The position numbers and the translations under genes are program-made. Of a stretch of 64,000 nt of DNA, positions 44,448 through 51,634 are shown piece by piece. The notes below the pieces were generated by a model that was not told the DNA's origin, did not search any database, and saw nothing but the letters and a program-made list of their open reading frames with translations. The stretch is from Puniceicoccaceae bacterium (GTDB lineage Bacteria; Verrucomicrobiota; Verrucomicrobiia; Opitutales; JAFGAQ01), in the NCBI GenBank assembly GCA_040224245.1, contig JBEGIR010000070.1:1-64000 (forward strand), given 5' to 3'. Positions within the stretch are counted from its first letter, which is position 1. Every line of letters starts with the position of its first letter.

Positions 44448-46700
44448 TCATCGGAGCAGCTCAATCCATCCCACTCCATGGTTTCGACAGTGCTGTTGTG
44501 TTATTTCAGGGTCCAACTCATTTGAGTTGATCATCACCAGAACGGGACACTCTGCCGCTCGGAATGCCCCGAGGGAGGGCAGGAAATCTTCGGAAGCCAG
44601 AGTCAGAATCACGTTGGATTCAGGGGTAGACGCAAATTTGATGTTATCCAGCAATTCAGTGAGGTCTGGTATCGGGGTTAGCTGTGGTAATGTTACCAAT
44701 AGCGGACAACGCAATCCTCCCCGGGATTTTCGAATCAGCTGCAGCACTTCCGTCCAGGCATCTTGCCAGGTTTCGATTGTCCCGTGCGTTCCTCCCCATT
44801 CGAACTGCAACAAAACCTGTTCTTGGAATTTCTGGAAAACATCAACGTAAGGAGACTGGATCCATCGCAGGATAAAGGTCTTCAAGACCTGAGCATCGTG
44901 GACTGACTGCAGGTCGTGAAAGGAAACTGCGACGGGCAGTTCCAATGCCTGAAAACGCGTGAGCAACTCGCTCAGGAATTGGGCGGAATGTTGCATGCTT
45001 CCACCCGTTTGAGTGTGCCATTTCAGGCACACCAGATTGATTTCCTGTTGTTTCATCCGAGCTGCAAGGGCTGCCCAGAATCCGGGAATCTGACAAGTCT
45101 CGGCAGTGACTTCAATGCCACTGGCCAATAGCTCTTCGGCACGATCTTGAGAAGCTGTAAAGATACGTCCGGCGCGCACCATAATGCTGGAATTTGCGGC
45201 AGTTCCCATGTTGGAGATCACATGTGATGCGGGCTGGGTGCGAAAAGGGAAGGCCGGGACTTCGGCTGTTCCAAACAGAGTAGGCTGCGCTGAGTTGGAC
45301 CATGCATATCGGGCCTGCCGAATCTCTGAGACTTCGCTGGAGCGTAGGATGACCTGGTCTTCGCTCACATGAGCTTCGGCGGAATGAAAGTGTCCGTCCG
45401 GTCCTGCGACTTCAAAGCCAGTTCCGCTTACACGCTCTATCAGTCGCAGACCTCCAGCAGTACTCTTAAAGTTCAAATTCACCTCCCCGCCTGAACCCGT
45501 CATCGAGGCAAAGATGGGTGCGAGCCAATCGGAGTTTCCGATTCCATAAACCTCAGCCAGTGCCCAGGCTGCCAAACGCTCGCCAATGGGGTGTTTGAGT
45601 GAGGGATGAAGTGCGTCAAGCTCCTCGGACCCGACCAGATCCAGGGTTGGCACCATGCCTGTGTTCTTCAGAAACAGGGCTGATCCTTGGGCCTCCCAAA
45701 ATTCCGGTAGTGCACCCGCAGAATAACCGGACCATGGAGCGATTTGAACAAAACCAAAGGGAAAGTTTTCCTGTCCCCAGGAGCGTCGCCAACCTTCGAT
45801 CATGCGGGGGAAGAGTTTTGAAAACTCGGCGGGACGATCCACATTACTTTCACCCTGGTACCACACCACTCCGCGCATCGAGTATCCTGCGATGGGATAG
45901 ACCATACCGTTCCAGAGCACGGAAGGGTGGTGTTTGTCAGTTGCATCTTTGGGCATCCACGGACCTTTTCCGCGGTAAGCCTGGAGCTGCTCCAATTCAA
46001 AGGCAGGGGTCCACGATTCACAATAGGTGCCTTCCAGGGTTACCTGAATCAGGCCTATGGGTACATTCAGCTGGGCCAGCAATTGCTCCCCGAAGAAGAA
46101 TCCTACGGCACTGAATTTTTTCACGCTTTCGGGAGTGCACGCTGCCCATTGGTTGAGGGATTCCATCCAAAAATCAGCGACATCTTCACTCAACTCTCCA
46201 CTGGCCCGATGTCCCACAGCCCGCAACCGCAGCTGCGGCAGGTTGGCGCGAGAGATGGCGGCTTCGCTCTGGTGCACGGGTTGGTTCTTCCACCCCGACA
46301 GAGGCATCGCCATATTCGACTGTCCGGCGACAATCCAGACTTCACCGATCCAAACATCCTTCAGCTCGATGCGATTGCTGCCTTCAATGGTGATGGTAAA
46401 GGGTCCCGCATGAAGGTTGGCGTCCGGGGTATGTAGAACCGCCTTCCAGCCTCCGCTGGCATCTGCACTGACTTGTATCGCGTTGCCGTCCCAACTTCCG
46501 GTTACCGTGATCTTTTCATCGCTGTCTGCCCAACCCCAGATATTGACGGATTGTTGCTGCTGCAGCACCATGCCATCTCCAAAAATTTTTGCGACACGCA
46601 GTTCGGCGGACACAGAGCATAACACGCAGAACATCAGTACGGCATATCCCACCCTTAGTTTGGGCAATATCCTCAAAAAACGTGTCGTGCAAAACCTCAT
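44448..46700 (-). CDS. Sialate O-acetylesterase with extra C-terminal domain
   Basis: 750 residues. Signal peptide about 1-32. The N-terminal beta domain (AKIFGDGMVLQQQQSVNIWGWAD) and SGNH blocks are those of the SASA family: EVWIVAGQSNMAMPLSGW near 125 (nucleophile Ser), GVVWYQGESNVDRPAEF near 278, and a late LHPSLKHPIGERLAAWAL with catalytic His. It removes acetyl groups from sialic acids or related sugars. After about residue 500 comes about 250 residues with no SASA match; it reads like an alpha/beta-barrel, polysaccharide-deacetylase or binding domain (SGIEVTAETCQIPGFWAALAARM, LELPVAVSFHDLQSVHDAQVL) and is not recognised. Faces the FkbM gene. Confidence 0.85.
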   Translation of the reverse strand: MRFCTTRFLRILPKLRVGYAVLMFCVLCSVSAELRVAKIFGDGMVLQQQQSVNIWGWADSDEKITVTGSWDGNAIQVSADASGGWKAVLHTPDANLHAGPFTITIEGSNRIELKDVWIGEVWIVAGQSNMAMPLSGWKNQPVHQSEAAISRANLPQLRLRAVGHRASGELSEDVADFWMESLNQWAACTPESVKKFSAVGFFFGEQLLAQLNVPIGLIQVTLEGTYCESWTPAFELEQLQAYRGKGPWMPKDATDKHHPSVLWNGMVYPIAGYSMRGVVWYQGESNVDRPAEFSKLFPRMIEGWRRSWGQENFPFGFVQIAPWSGYSAGALPEFWEAQGSALFLKNTGMVPTLDLVGSEELDALHPSLKHPIGERLAAWALAEVYGIGNSDWLAPIFASMTGSGGEVNLNFKSTAGGLRLIERVSGTGFEVAGPDGHFHSAEAHVSEDQVILRSSEVSEIRQARYAWSNSAQPTLFGTAEVPAFPFRTQPASHVISNMGTAANSSIMVRAGRIFTASQDRAEELLASGIEVTAETCQIPGFWAALAARMKQQEINLVCLKWHTQTGGSMQHSAQFLSELLTRFQALELPVAVSFHDLQSVHDAQVLKTFILRWIQSPYVDVFQKFQEQVLLQFEWGGTHGTIETWQDAWTEVLQLIRKSRGGLRCPLLVTLPQLTPIPDLTELLDNIKFASTPESNVILTLASEDFLPSLGAFRAAECPVLVMINSNELDPEITQQHCRNHGVGWIELLR

Positions 46701-47165
46701 TTATTGTGGCTTTCCGGATGGAGAATCACCTTACCGAGATAGTTGGAAGGGCAGAGAAAAAAACGGTCGGAACGCTGAGTGCGAGCAATATTTCGGCAAG
46801 CACGAACAGGGTTCTGGAGGATTGGCATGACATGGAGGAATGGATTCAGAGCATTTGACCTTTCCGGCTGGAATCGGAGCCGCAGTGGGTCAGAGGTGGA
46901 TTGAAGGTAAGACGATTCCAGAATCCCTCCAATTTTGAGTCAGGCAGGATGCCTTTTCAAGATCGAATCACATGGTGAATAAGCATCAGTTTGCAGCAGG
47001 GGAAGGACCATGACCACGGTTCCCGCGATTTAGAGTCGTCGGGCTAGAAGGTGATGACATGCATTCCGAATCGAGCGGAATCGATGCATCCCTCCCTCAC
47101 ATTGAAAAAGGTTCGGCATTAGCACCGGATTGTACCAAGTTGGCGAATGTACCAACACATCTGAC
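46701..47165. other. Divergent intergenic region with a dyad
   Basis: 465 bases between the esterase and the SWIM gene. A 46-codon frame on the plus strand starts near 46721 (MENHLTEIVGRAEKKTVGTL) and ends 46858; it is charged and could be real but has no support beyond composition. A dyad (ATTCCG ... CGGAAT, 47063-47081) lies about 85 bases before the SWIM start and may be regulatory. No RNA gene is seen. Confidence 0.4.
47063..47081. promoter_or_regulatory. Dyad upstream of the SWIM gene
   Basis: Inverted repeat ATTCCG (47063-47068) / CGGAAT (47076-47081) with a seven-base centre, flanked by TGCA and ATGCAT. It lies in the right place for an operator. Weak evidence. Confidence 0.3.
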
Positions 47166-47768
47166 ATGGATATCGATGATCTGATTTCAAGACTGACCTG
47201 GGGAGATCTCGAGCACGCTTTCGGCGCAACCATTCTGAAACGCGGACAAGACTATTTTGAGCAAGGTTTCGTGAGAGAGTTGTATCGCATGGGCGAGCAC
47301 GAGATCATCGCGACCGTCAGGGGCACCCGCGACTACATCACAGCTGTTGCCATCAGTGACGAAGATGAGGACGTCTTTTCCTCCGAGTGCAGCTGTCCTT
47401 ATGAGGATGATTGCAAACATGTAGTGGCGGCACTGCTGCAGTATGCAGCACAGATAAGTAAAGGAGTGGAAGTGCCATTCATCGAGGAAGCCAAACTGGA
47501 GAACTGGCTCAGTAAACTCGAAAACGCGACCGATGAGTGGCTGGATGAAACTCCGGAATCGAATTTCACGGTCAGCCCCAAACTTCGGTCTGCGATTGAT
47601 GCGATGTCGAAGCAGGAGTTGAGTTCGGCCCTGATCGATTTGGCAAATCGATTTGAGGCCGTGGAAACCTGGCTGCAACACGCCGTAAGGCTGCAACGCA
47701 AGAACCGTGGCCAGCTCATTCGTAGTATCCGGGGGGGGGTTAAGGGATTTCGAAACTTCGGATTTTGA
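47166..47768 (+). CDS. SWIM zinc-finger protein, N-terminal part (frameshifted)
   Basis: The frame from the ATG at 47166 gives MDIDDLISRLTWGDLEHAFG, then a SWIM finger CSCPYEDDCKHVVAALLQY near residue 80 with CxC...CxH intact. It runs to LIRSIR at the G9 tract and then reads through GGVKGFRNFGF to a stop at 47768. The protein continues in the +1 frame from the same tract (next entry), so the gene is split. SWIM domains bind DNA or protein and often occur beside Snf2 motors; the N-terminus here resembles that of the Snf2 protein at 25.9 kb. A SWIM protein of about 640 residues would result if one G were lost. Confidence 0.8.
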   Translation: MDIDDLISRLTWGDLEHAFGATILKRGQDYFEQGFVRELYRMGEHEIIATVRGTRDYITAVAISDEDEDVFSSECSCPYEDDCKHVVAALLQYAAQISKGVEVPFIEEAKLENWLSKLENATDEWLDETPESNFTVSPKLRSAIDAMSKQELSSALIDLANRFEAVETWLQHAVRLQRKNRGQLIRSIRGGVKGFRNFGF

Positions 47769-49101
47769 TGGTTACTATACTGATCACAGTGAATCCGCTA
47801 CACTGCTACTGGATCATCTGAAAGCTTTGCTGTCGATTGGGGCTTATGAAGATCTGCTCACCCTGGGGGAGGAACTGCACCCCGGTGTTTCGATTGCGAT
47901 CCAACAGGAGGAAGAATCCGACAGCTTTTCAATTTTCGAGGCCTGTGCCAGGACCACGATTGAAGCGCTGAACCTTGTGGAATGGTCGGCCAGGCAAAAA
48001 ATCGATTGGGCCATTCAGCAGGTGATGGAAGACGAGTTCGGCATTTACAATGACCTGACTCCAGAGGTCATTCATGCGCTTGGGAACAGATCCGACTGGT
48101 CGGAAACTGCGGACCACCTCATTGAAAGGCTGAAGGAGCGGAAAGGGGTGAACGAAGACAGCGATGCTTGGAGCGAAGTGTGTTGTCGCAATTCACTGTT
48201 CGAGTGGGGTGTGCGGTCACTGGAATGGGCTGGCAGGAACCGTGAAGTACTCGATTTTTACCGAAGAGAAGCCGAGGTTACGGGAGATGCGATACCGCTG
48301 ATCCGACGACTCATCGAAGAACGCAGGTGGCGCGAAGCCGAAGATCATTGTCTGCGTGCCATCGCAAAGGCGGAGTCGGCATCCAGTGATTTCGATCTTC
48401 GGATGCGGACGCAGAGGTATCACAATCTGCTGGTCGAAATCTATGAGGCAGAGGGTCGAATCGATGAAGCAGCTGCGATGCTAGCTTTCGATTTTTTTGA
48501 TACTCCATCGGTGAAATCGTATTTCGATCTGCTGACAGCAAGTCGGCGATCCAATGAAGCGATTGAAGCATCCGTGAGGTGGTTTGCACTTCACTACTTG
48601 CAGACGGGTCAATTGCCACAAAGTGTTGCCACAGCTGAATCCGAACCCCATACATGGCCGCTCCCAACGCTCGATTTTTTACCCGCTCCATCTGGACGGA
48701 AGCGTGGTAAACCCGATTACCAGACCTTGATCGATATCGGAATTGAAGAACAACATCCGTCGGAGGTCTTGCGCTGGTACAAAGCCTTTGCGGAAGAGAA
48801 ACCGCGCTACTATGCTGAAGACTCCCTTGCGCGGGTGGCGAATTGCCTCGCAAATGAATATTCAGCCTGGTCGGTTGCGATTTGGAAACGCATCGCGGAG
48901 TCACACATCGAACGAGTGCAGCCTTCCGCCTATGAGCAGGCGGCTCCCTACCTGAAGCGCATCAAACGTGCCCTGCAAAAGGAACAGAATCATGAAGAAT
49001 GGGAGCGCTACTATCAGACATTGGTATTGAAGAACCGGAGACGCCCGCGATGCATGGATGTACTGCGCCGAATCCATGACTCGGACAAACCCATCCTGTA
49101 G
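47707..49101 (+). CDS. SWIM zinc-finger protein, C-terminal part (frameshifted)
   Basis: The frame reads through the G9 tract as GGGLRDFETSDFDGYY and continues 450 residues to the stop at 49101. It is rich in helices, with TPR-like stretches (AWSEVCCRNSLFEWGVRSLEW, DHCLRAIAKAESAS). The real 5' end of this part is the frame change at 47731-47739; the ATG at 47707 lies in the overlap and probably is not used. With one G fewer (or two more) it joins the SWIM part without a break. Its stop codon directly touches the decayed tRNA-Leu fragment of the island. Confidence 0.75.
   Translation: MASSFVVSGGGLRDFETSDFDGYYTDHSESATLLLDHLKALLSIGAYEDLLTLGEELHPGVSIAIQQEEESDSFSIFEACARTTIEALNLVEWSARQKIDWAIQQVMEDEFGIYNDLTPEVIHALGNRSDWSETADHLIERLKERKGVNEDSDAWSEVCCRNSLFEWGVRSLEWAGRNREVLDFYRREAEVTGDAIPLIRRLIEERRWREAEDHCLRAIAKAESASSDFDLRMRTQRYHNLLVEIYEAEGRIDEAAAMLAFDFFDTPSVKSYFDLLTASRRSNEAIEASVRWFALHYLQTGQLPQSVATAESEPHTWPLPTLDFLPAPSGRKRGKPDYQTLIDIGIEEQHPSEVLRWYKAFAEEKPRYYAEDSLARVANCLANEYSAWSVAIWKRIAESHIERVQPSAYEQAAPYLKRIKRALQKEQNHEEWERYYQTLVLKNRRRPRCMDVLRRIHDSDKPIL
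47731..47739 (+). repeat. Run of nine G at the SWIM frame break
   Basis: A homopolymer of nine G inside the coding sequence. Eight or eleven G would give one continuous SWIM protein. It could be a slipped-strand phase-variation site or a sequencing error; homopolymer runs are prone to both. Confidence 0.9.
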
Positions 49102-49153
49102 GGTCCTACCCCTCACTCTTTGGCGGGATTGGATTAGCGTCCACTGCGTCTGA
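49101..49153 (-). repeat. Degenerate tRNA-Leu fragment (left attachment-site remnant)
   Basis: On the plus strand the bases after the SWIM stop match the complement of the T-arm, variable arm, anticodon arm and D-arm of the intact tRNA-Leu at 51458-51544, with small gaps and changes; by eye about three quarters of the positions agree. The acceptor stem is missing. It reads as the decayed left end of the island inserted at the tRNA. Confidence 0.65.
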
Positions 49154-49355
49154 GAGTGACATCAAGCTGAAGAGAGAAACTAAGAATGAGAATGTAAGTT
49201 TCCTCGTTATGAAGTTCAGTCGAGCACAATGGAACGAGGTGATCGAATTTCGGCTCACCAGTAAGGTCGAAGCGGAGATGGGGGAGTCTGGCCTGACGCG
49301 GCCTTGAAGCGACCATTGCGCTTTTCCTTGTTTATTTATTTAGAATAAAAATAAC

Positions 49356-49380
49356 TGTCCAGGTTCCAAAAAACTGGACA
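49356..49380. promoter_or_regulatory. Dyad before the methyltransferase gene
   Basis: Inverted repeat TGTCCAG / CTGGACA (49356-49362 and 49374-49380) with an 11-base spacer, just after an AT-rich block (TTTATTTATTTAGAATAAAA) that could hold the promoter, 23 bases before the ATG at 49403. It may be a regulatory site for the restriction-modification operon; no controller protein gene is seen. Confidence 0.4.
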
Positions 49381-49402
49381 AGGATCGAAAATCGGAAAAG
49401 AT

Positions 49403-50581
49403 ATGAGCATGCGTTCAGTTGAATTGTTCTCAGGGGCTGGTGGGCTTGCGCTCGGATTGGAGGAAGCGGGTTTCAAGAATGAAGGTCTTTTCGAAATGAA
49501 CAAGAATGCTTGTGCGACACTAAGGCACAACAGGCCGTCTTGGAACGTTTTTGAGACTGATGTAAGAGGTGTTGATTTCAAGGATTTTGCTGGGGTGGAG
49601 TTAGTTGCAGGGGGTCCACCATGCCAGCCGTTTTCTATGGGTGGAAAAGCGAAGGGTTCTAACGACTCGAGAGATATGTTCCCGCAAGCAATCCGCGCCG
49701 TTAGGGAGATTAGGCCAAAAGCATTCATTTTCGAGAATGTGAGAGGATTATTGCGAGGAGCATTTTCCAATTACGTGGAGTATCTGCGTTTGCAGATGAC
49801 TTACCCAAACTTCCCAGTTTCTGATAATCTCGAATGGTGCATGAATCTAAGAAGACTGCAGCGGCATCACTCCTCTAGGAGGGATTTGTCTGACTTAGAA
49901 TATAATGTTTCCATTCAGTGTGTGAATGCTGCGGATTATGGAGTTCCCCAAAAAAGGCATAGAGTTTTTTTTGTGGGATTGCGGAAGGATTTGAACGTCG
50001 GTTGGTCTTTTCCAGAAACAACCCACAGCTTTGAGAAACTTCTGTTTGATCAATTTGTTGGCTTTGGCTATTGGGGAAAACATAAAATAACGCCTTTGAT
50101 GAACACAGAATACCATCTTCGGCATTCTACAAAGATCAGGTCTTTGGGAGAACAACTTTTGCCCTGCGAAAAAGAGGCTTGGTCGACTGTGAGGGATGTG
50201 TTGAGAAAGATCCCTGACCCGAGTTCAAAAAACACGTTACTGAATCACCGGTTTCAGTCGGGAGCAAAATCATATCCAGGGCACACTGGGAGCTTGTTGG
50301 ATGAGCCTGCAAAAGCGCTTAAAGCTGGCGATCATGGCGTGCCAGGGGGAGAGAACATGTTGCGAAATGACTGCGGGAAAGTCAGATATTTCACTGTGAG
50401 AGAAGCGGCGATCCTTCAAACTTTTCCGATGGATTTTGAATTCATCGGTTCATGGACGGAATCGATGCGGCAATTGGGAAATGCGGTACCAGTTCAATTA
50501 GCGAAAATTGTAGCACATTCTGTCTCAATCAAGTTGAGTCAAGGGAATGAAAGAGAACGAGTTCTTCAATCCGCTAGATAA
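49403..50581 (+). CDS. DNA (cytosine-5) methyltransferase of an Eco29kI-type system
   Basis: 392 residues. Conserved C5-MTase motifs in order: I ELFSGAGGLALGLEEAGF near 8, IV GGPPCQPFS (catalytic Cys) near 75, VI ENVRGL, VIII QKRHRVFFVGL near 185, X QLGNAVPVQLA near 365. Motifs and length fit M.Eco29kI and similar enzymes. It would protect the host from the endonuclease encoded by the following gene, which overlaps by 35 bases. By homology of the pair the site may be CCGCGG, as Eco29kI; this is inference. Possible starts ATG 49403 or 49409; GGAAAAG precedes. AT-richer than the flanking genes, so probably acquired. Confidence 0.9.
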   Translation: MSMRSVELFSGAGGLALGLEEAGFKNEGLFEMNKNACATLRHNRPSWNVFETDVRGVDFKDFAGVELVAGGPPCQPFSMGGKAKGSNDSRDMFPQAIRAVREIRPKAFIFENVRGLLRGAFSNYVEYLRLQMTYPNFPVSDNLEWCMNLRRLQRHHSSRRDLSDLEYNVSIQCVNAADYGVPQKRHRVFFVGLRKDLNVGWSFPETTHSFEKLLFDQFVGFGYWGKHKITPLMNTEYHLRHSTKIRSLGEQLLPCEKEAWSTVRDVLRKIPDPSSKNTLLNHRFQSGAKSYPGHTGSLLDEPAKALKAGDHGVPGGENMLRNDCGKVRYFTVREAAILQTFPMDFEFIGSWTESMRQLGNAVPVQLAKIVAHSVSIKLSQGNERERVLQSAR

Positions 50582-51179
50582 AATCAACCTCGGTCAAAGC
50601 ATCGTAAACGCGCTCCTCGCAAGCGAAGAGATCCCCTTAGCTGACATTTCGAGAATTTCTGGAGCCGGAATTTATGCCATCTACTACCGGGGCGATTTTC
50701 GCCCGTATGCGGTCTTAGCGGAGCGAAACAAGGAAGCTGGAGAATTGCCGATCTACGTCGGAAAAGCCATCCCTAAAGGGGGCAGAAAGGGAATCTTACA
50801 GGATGCCTCTGGAGCGTCAGATGCATTGTTTCAAAGAATTCAGGAACATTTGAAATCAATTCAGACCGTTCAGAATTTGGATGTATCGGATTTTTCTTAC
50901 AGATACATCGCTGTCGATGACATATGGATCCCGTTAGGTGAGACCTTGGTGATTCAGAGATTTGAACCTCTTTGGAATTCGGTGGTAGAAGGATTTGGGA
51001 ATCATGATCCGGGCAGTGGGAGATATAATGGAATGAGACCGCTTTGGGACGAACTCCATCCTGGGCGGAAGTGGGCAATGAAATGTCAACCTGCGAAGAA
51101 AAACGGAGAACGGATTATTCGGGACGTCGCCGACTATTTCGCTCGGAAATTTGGAAATTTAGATTACGCATGCTTCTGA
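50547..51179 (+). CDS. Eco29kI-family GIY-YIG restriction endonuclease
   Basis: 210 residues. The GIY-YIG core reads GAGIYAIYYRG (41-49) and PIYVGKAIPKGG (68-79). The six residues that form the Eco29kI active site are at corresponding spacing: Tyr43, Tyr70, Arg97 and His101 (RIQEH), Glu132 (GETLVI) and Asn144 (PLWNS); in Eco29kI the counterparts are Y49, Y76, R104, H108, E142, N154. So it should be active. A 35-base overlap with the methyltransferase gene suggests one transcript. Its TGA overlaps the ATG of the integrase remnant (TGATG). Confidence 0.9.
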   Translation: MKENEFFNPLDKINLGQSIVNALLASEEIPLADISRISGAGIYAIYYRGDFRPYAVLAERNKEAGELPIYVGKAIPKGGRKGILQDASGASDALFQRIQEHLKSIQTVQNLDVSDFSYRYIAVDDIWIPLGETLVIQRFEPLWNSVVEGFGNHDPGSGRYNGMRPLWDELHPGRKWAMKCQPAKKNGERIIRDVADYFARKFGNLDYACF

Positions 51180-51511
51180 TGCGTCACAGCGACCCGAAGC
51201 TGACGACGCAGACTTACACTGATAAACGTGCAATCCAATTGCACGAAGAATTGCAAAGTCTTCCGTGGATCGATGATGCAACGTGGTCCACTGAAACCGA
51301 GTCTGACGAGTGGACCGCAAAATGGACCACCTCTTTGCAGAAAACGGGCGAAAACGAGAGACATTTAGAGAATTCAAATGTTGGTCTCGAGATTCTTCAA
51401 GTGCTTGAAAGAAACAGTTTTATACAGTCTGAGACAAGCAGTGATAATGTGAAAAAATGGTACCTGGAGAGGGGGTCGAACCCTCACTCCCTTGCGGGAA
51501 TTGGATTTTGA
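51179..51511 (+). pseudogene. Tyrosine-recombinase (integrase) C-terminal remnant
   Basis: The frame begins RMLLMRHSDPKLTTQTYTDK, which fits the last catalytic region of tyrosine recombinases (LxRHSDxKLTxxTYTD, with the final Tyr), followed by IQLHEELQSLPW. Only the last part of an integrase (C-terminus) is left and the rest of the 340-370-residue enzyme is missing. The frame then runs on without known homology to the stop at 51511, which lies inside the tRNA-Leu. The remnant points towards the tRNA, as integrase genes of islands do. Confidence 0.7.
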
Positions 51512-51544
51512 GTCCAACGCGTCTGCCAATTCCGCCATCCAGGC
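51458..51544 (-). tRNA. tRNA-Leu (anticodon CAA)
   Basis: 87 bases with all parts of a class II tRNA: acceptor GCCTGGA pairing with TCCAGGT, D-arm, anticodon loop CTCAAAA giving CAA, long variable arm (CCCGCAAGGGAG), T-arm GGTTCGACCC, and encoded CCA at the 3' end. It is the insertion target of the island to its left. Confidence 0.95.
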
Positions 51545-51634
51545 TTGCCTTGCAAGGGTTCTGTTAAAAGCAATTTCCGGGGGGAGATCAAGTGCGGAAA
51601 TGAAAAATCGGCAGGAACAAATTCGAGTGTGGAT

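Larger units (their letters stand above)
49102..51544. mobile_element. Small restriction-modification island at tRNA-Leu(CAA)
   Basis: About 2.4 kb bounded by the decayed tRNA-Leu fragment on the left and the intact tRNA-Leu on the right. Contents: a weak 32-codon frame (49209), the Eco29kI-type methyltransferase and endonuclease genes, and an integrase C-terminal remnant. The coding DNA is visibly AT-richer than the neighbours. It looks like a genomic island reduced to its restriction-modification module. Confidence 0.7.

Noticed and set aside
49209-49307. 32-codon frame in the island (MKFSRAQWNEVIEFRLTSKV)
   Set aside because: No homology and no ribosome-binding site; may be a remnant but cannot be supported.
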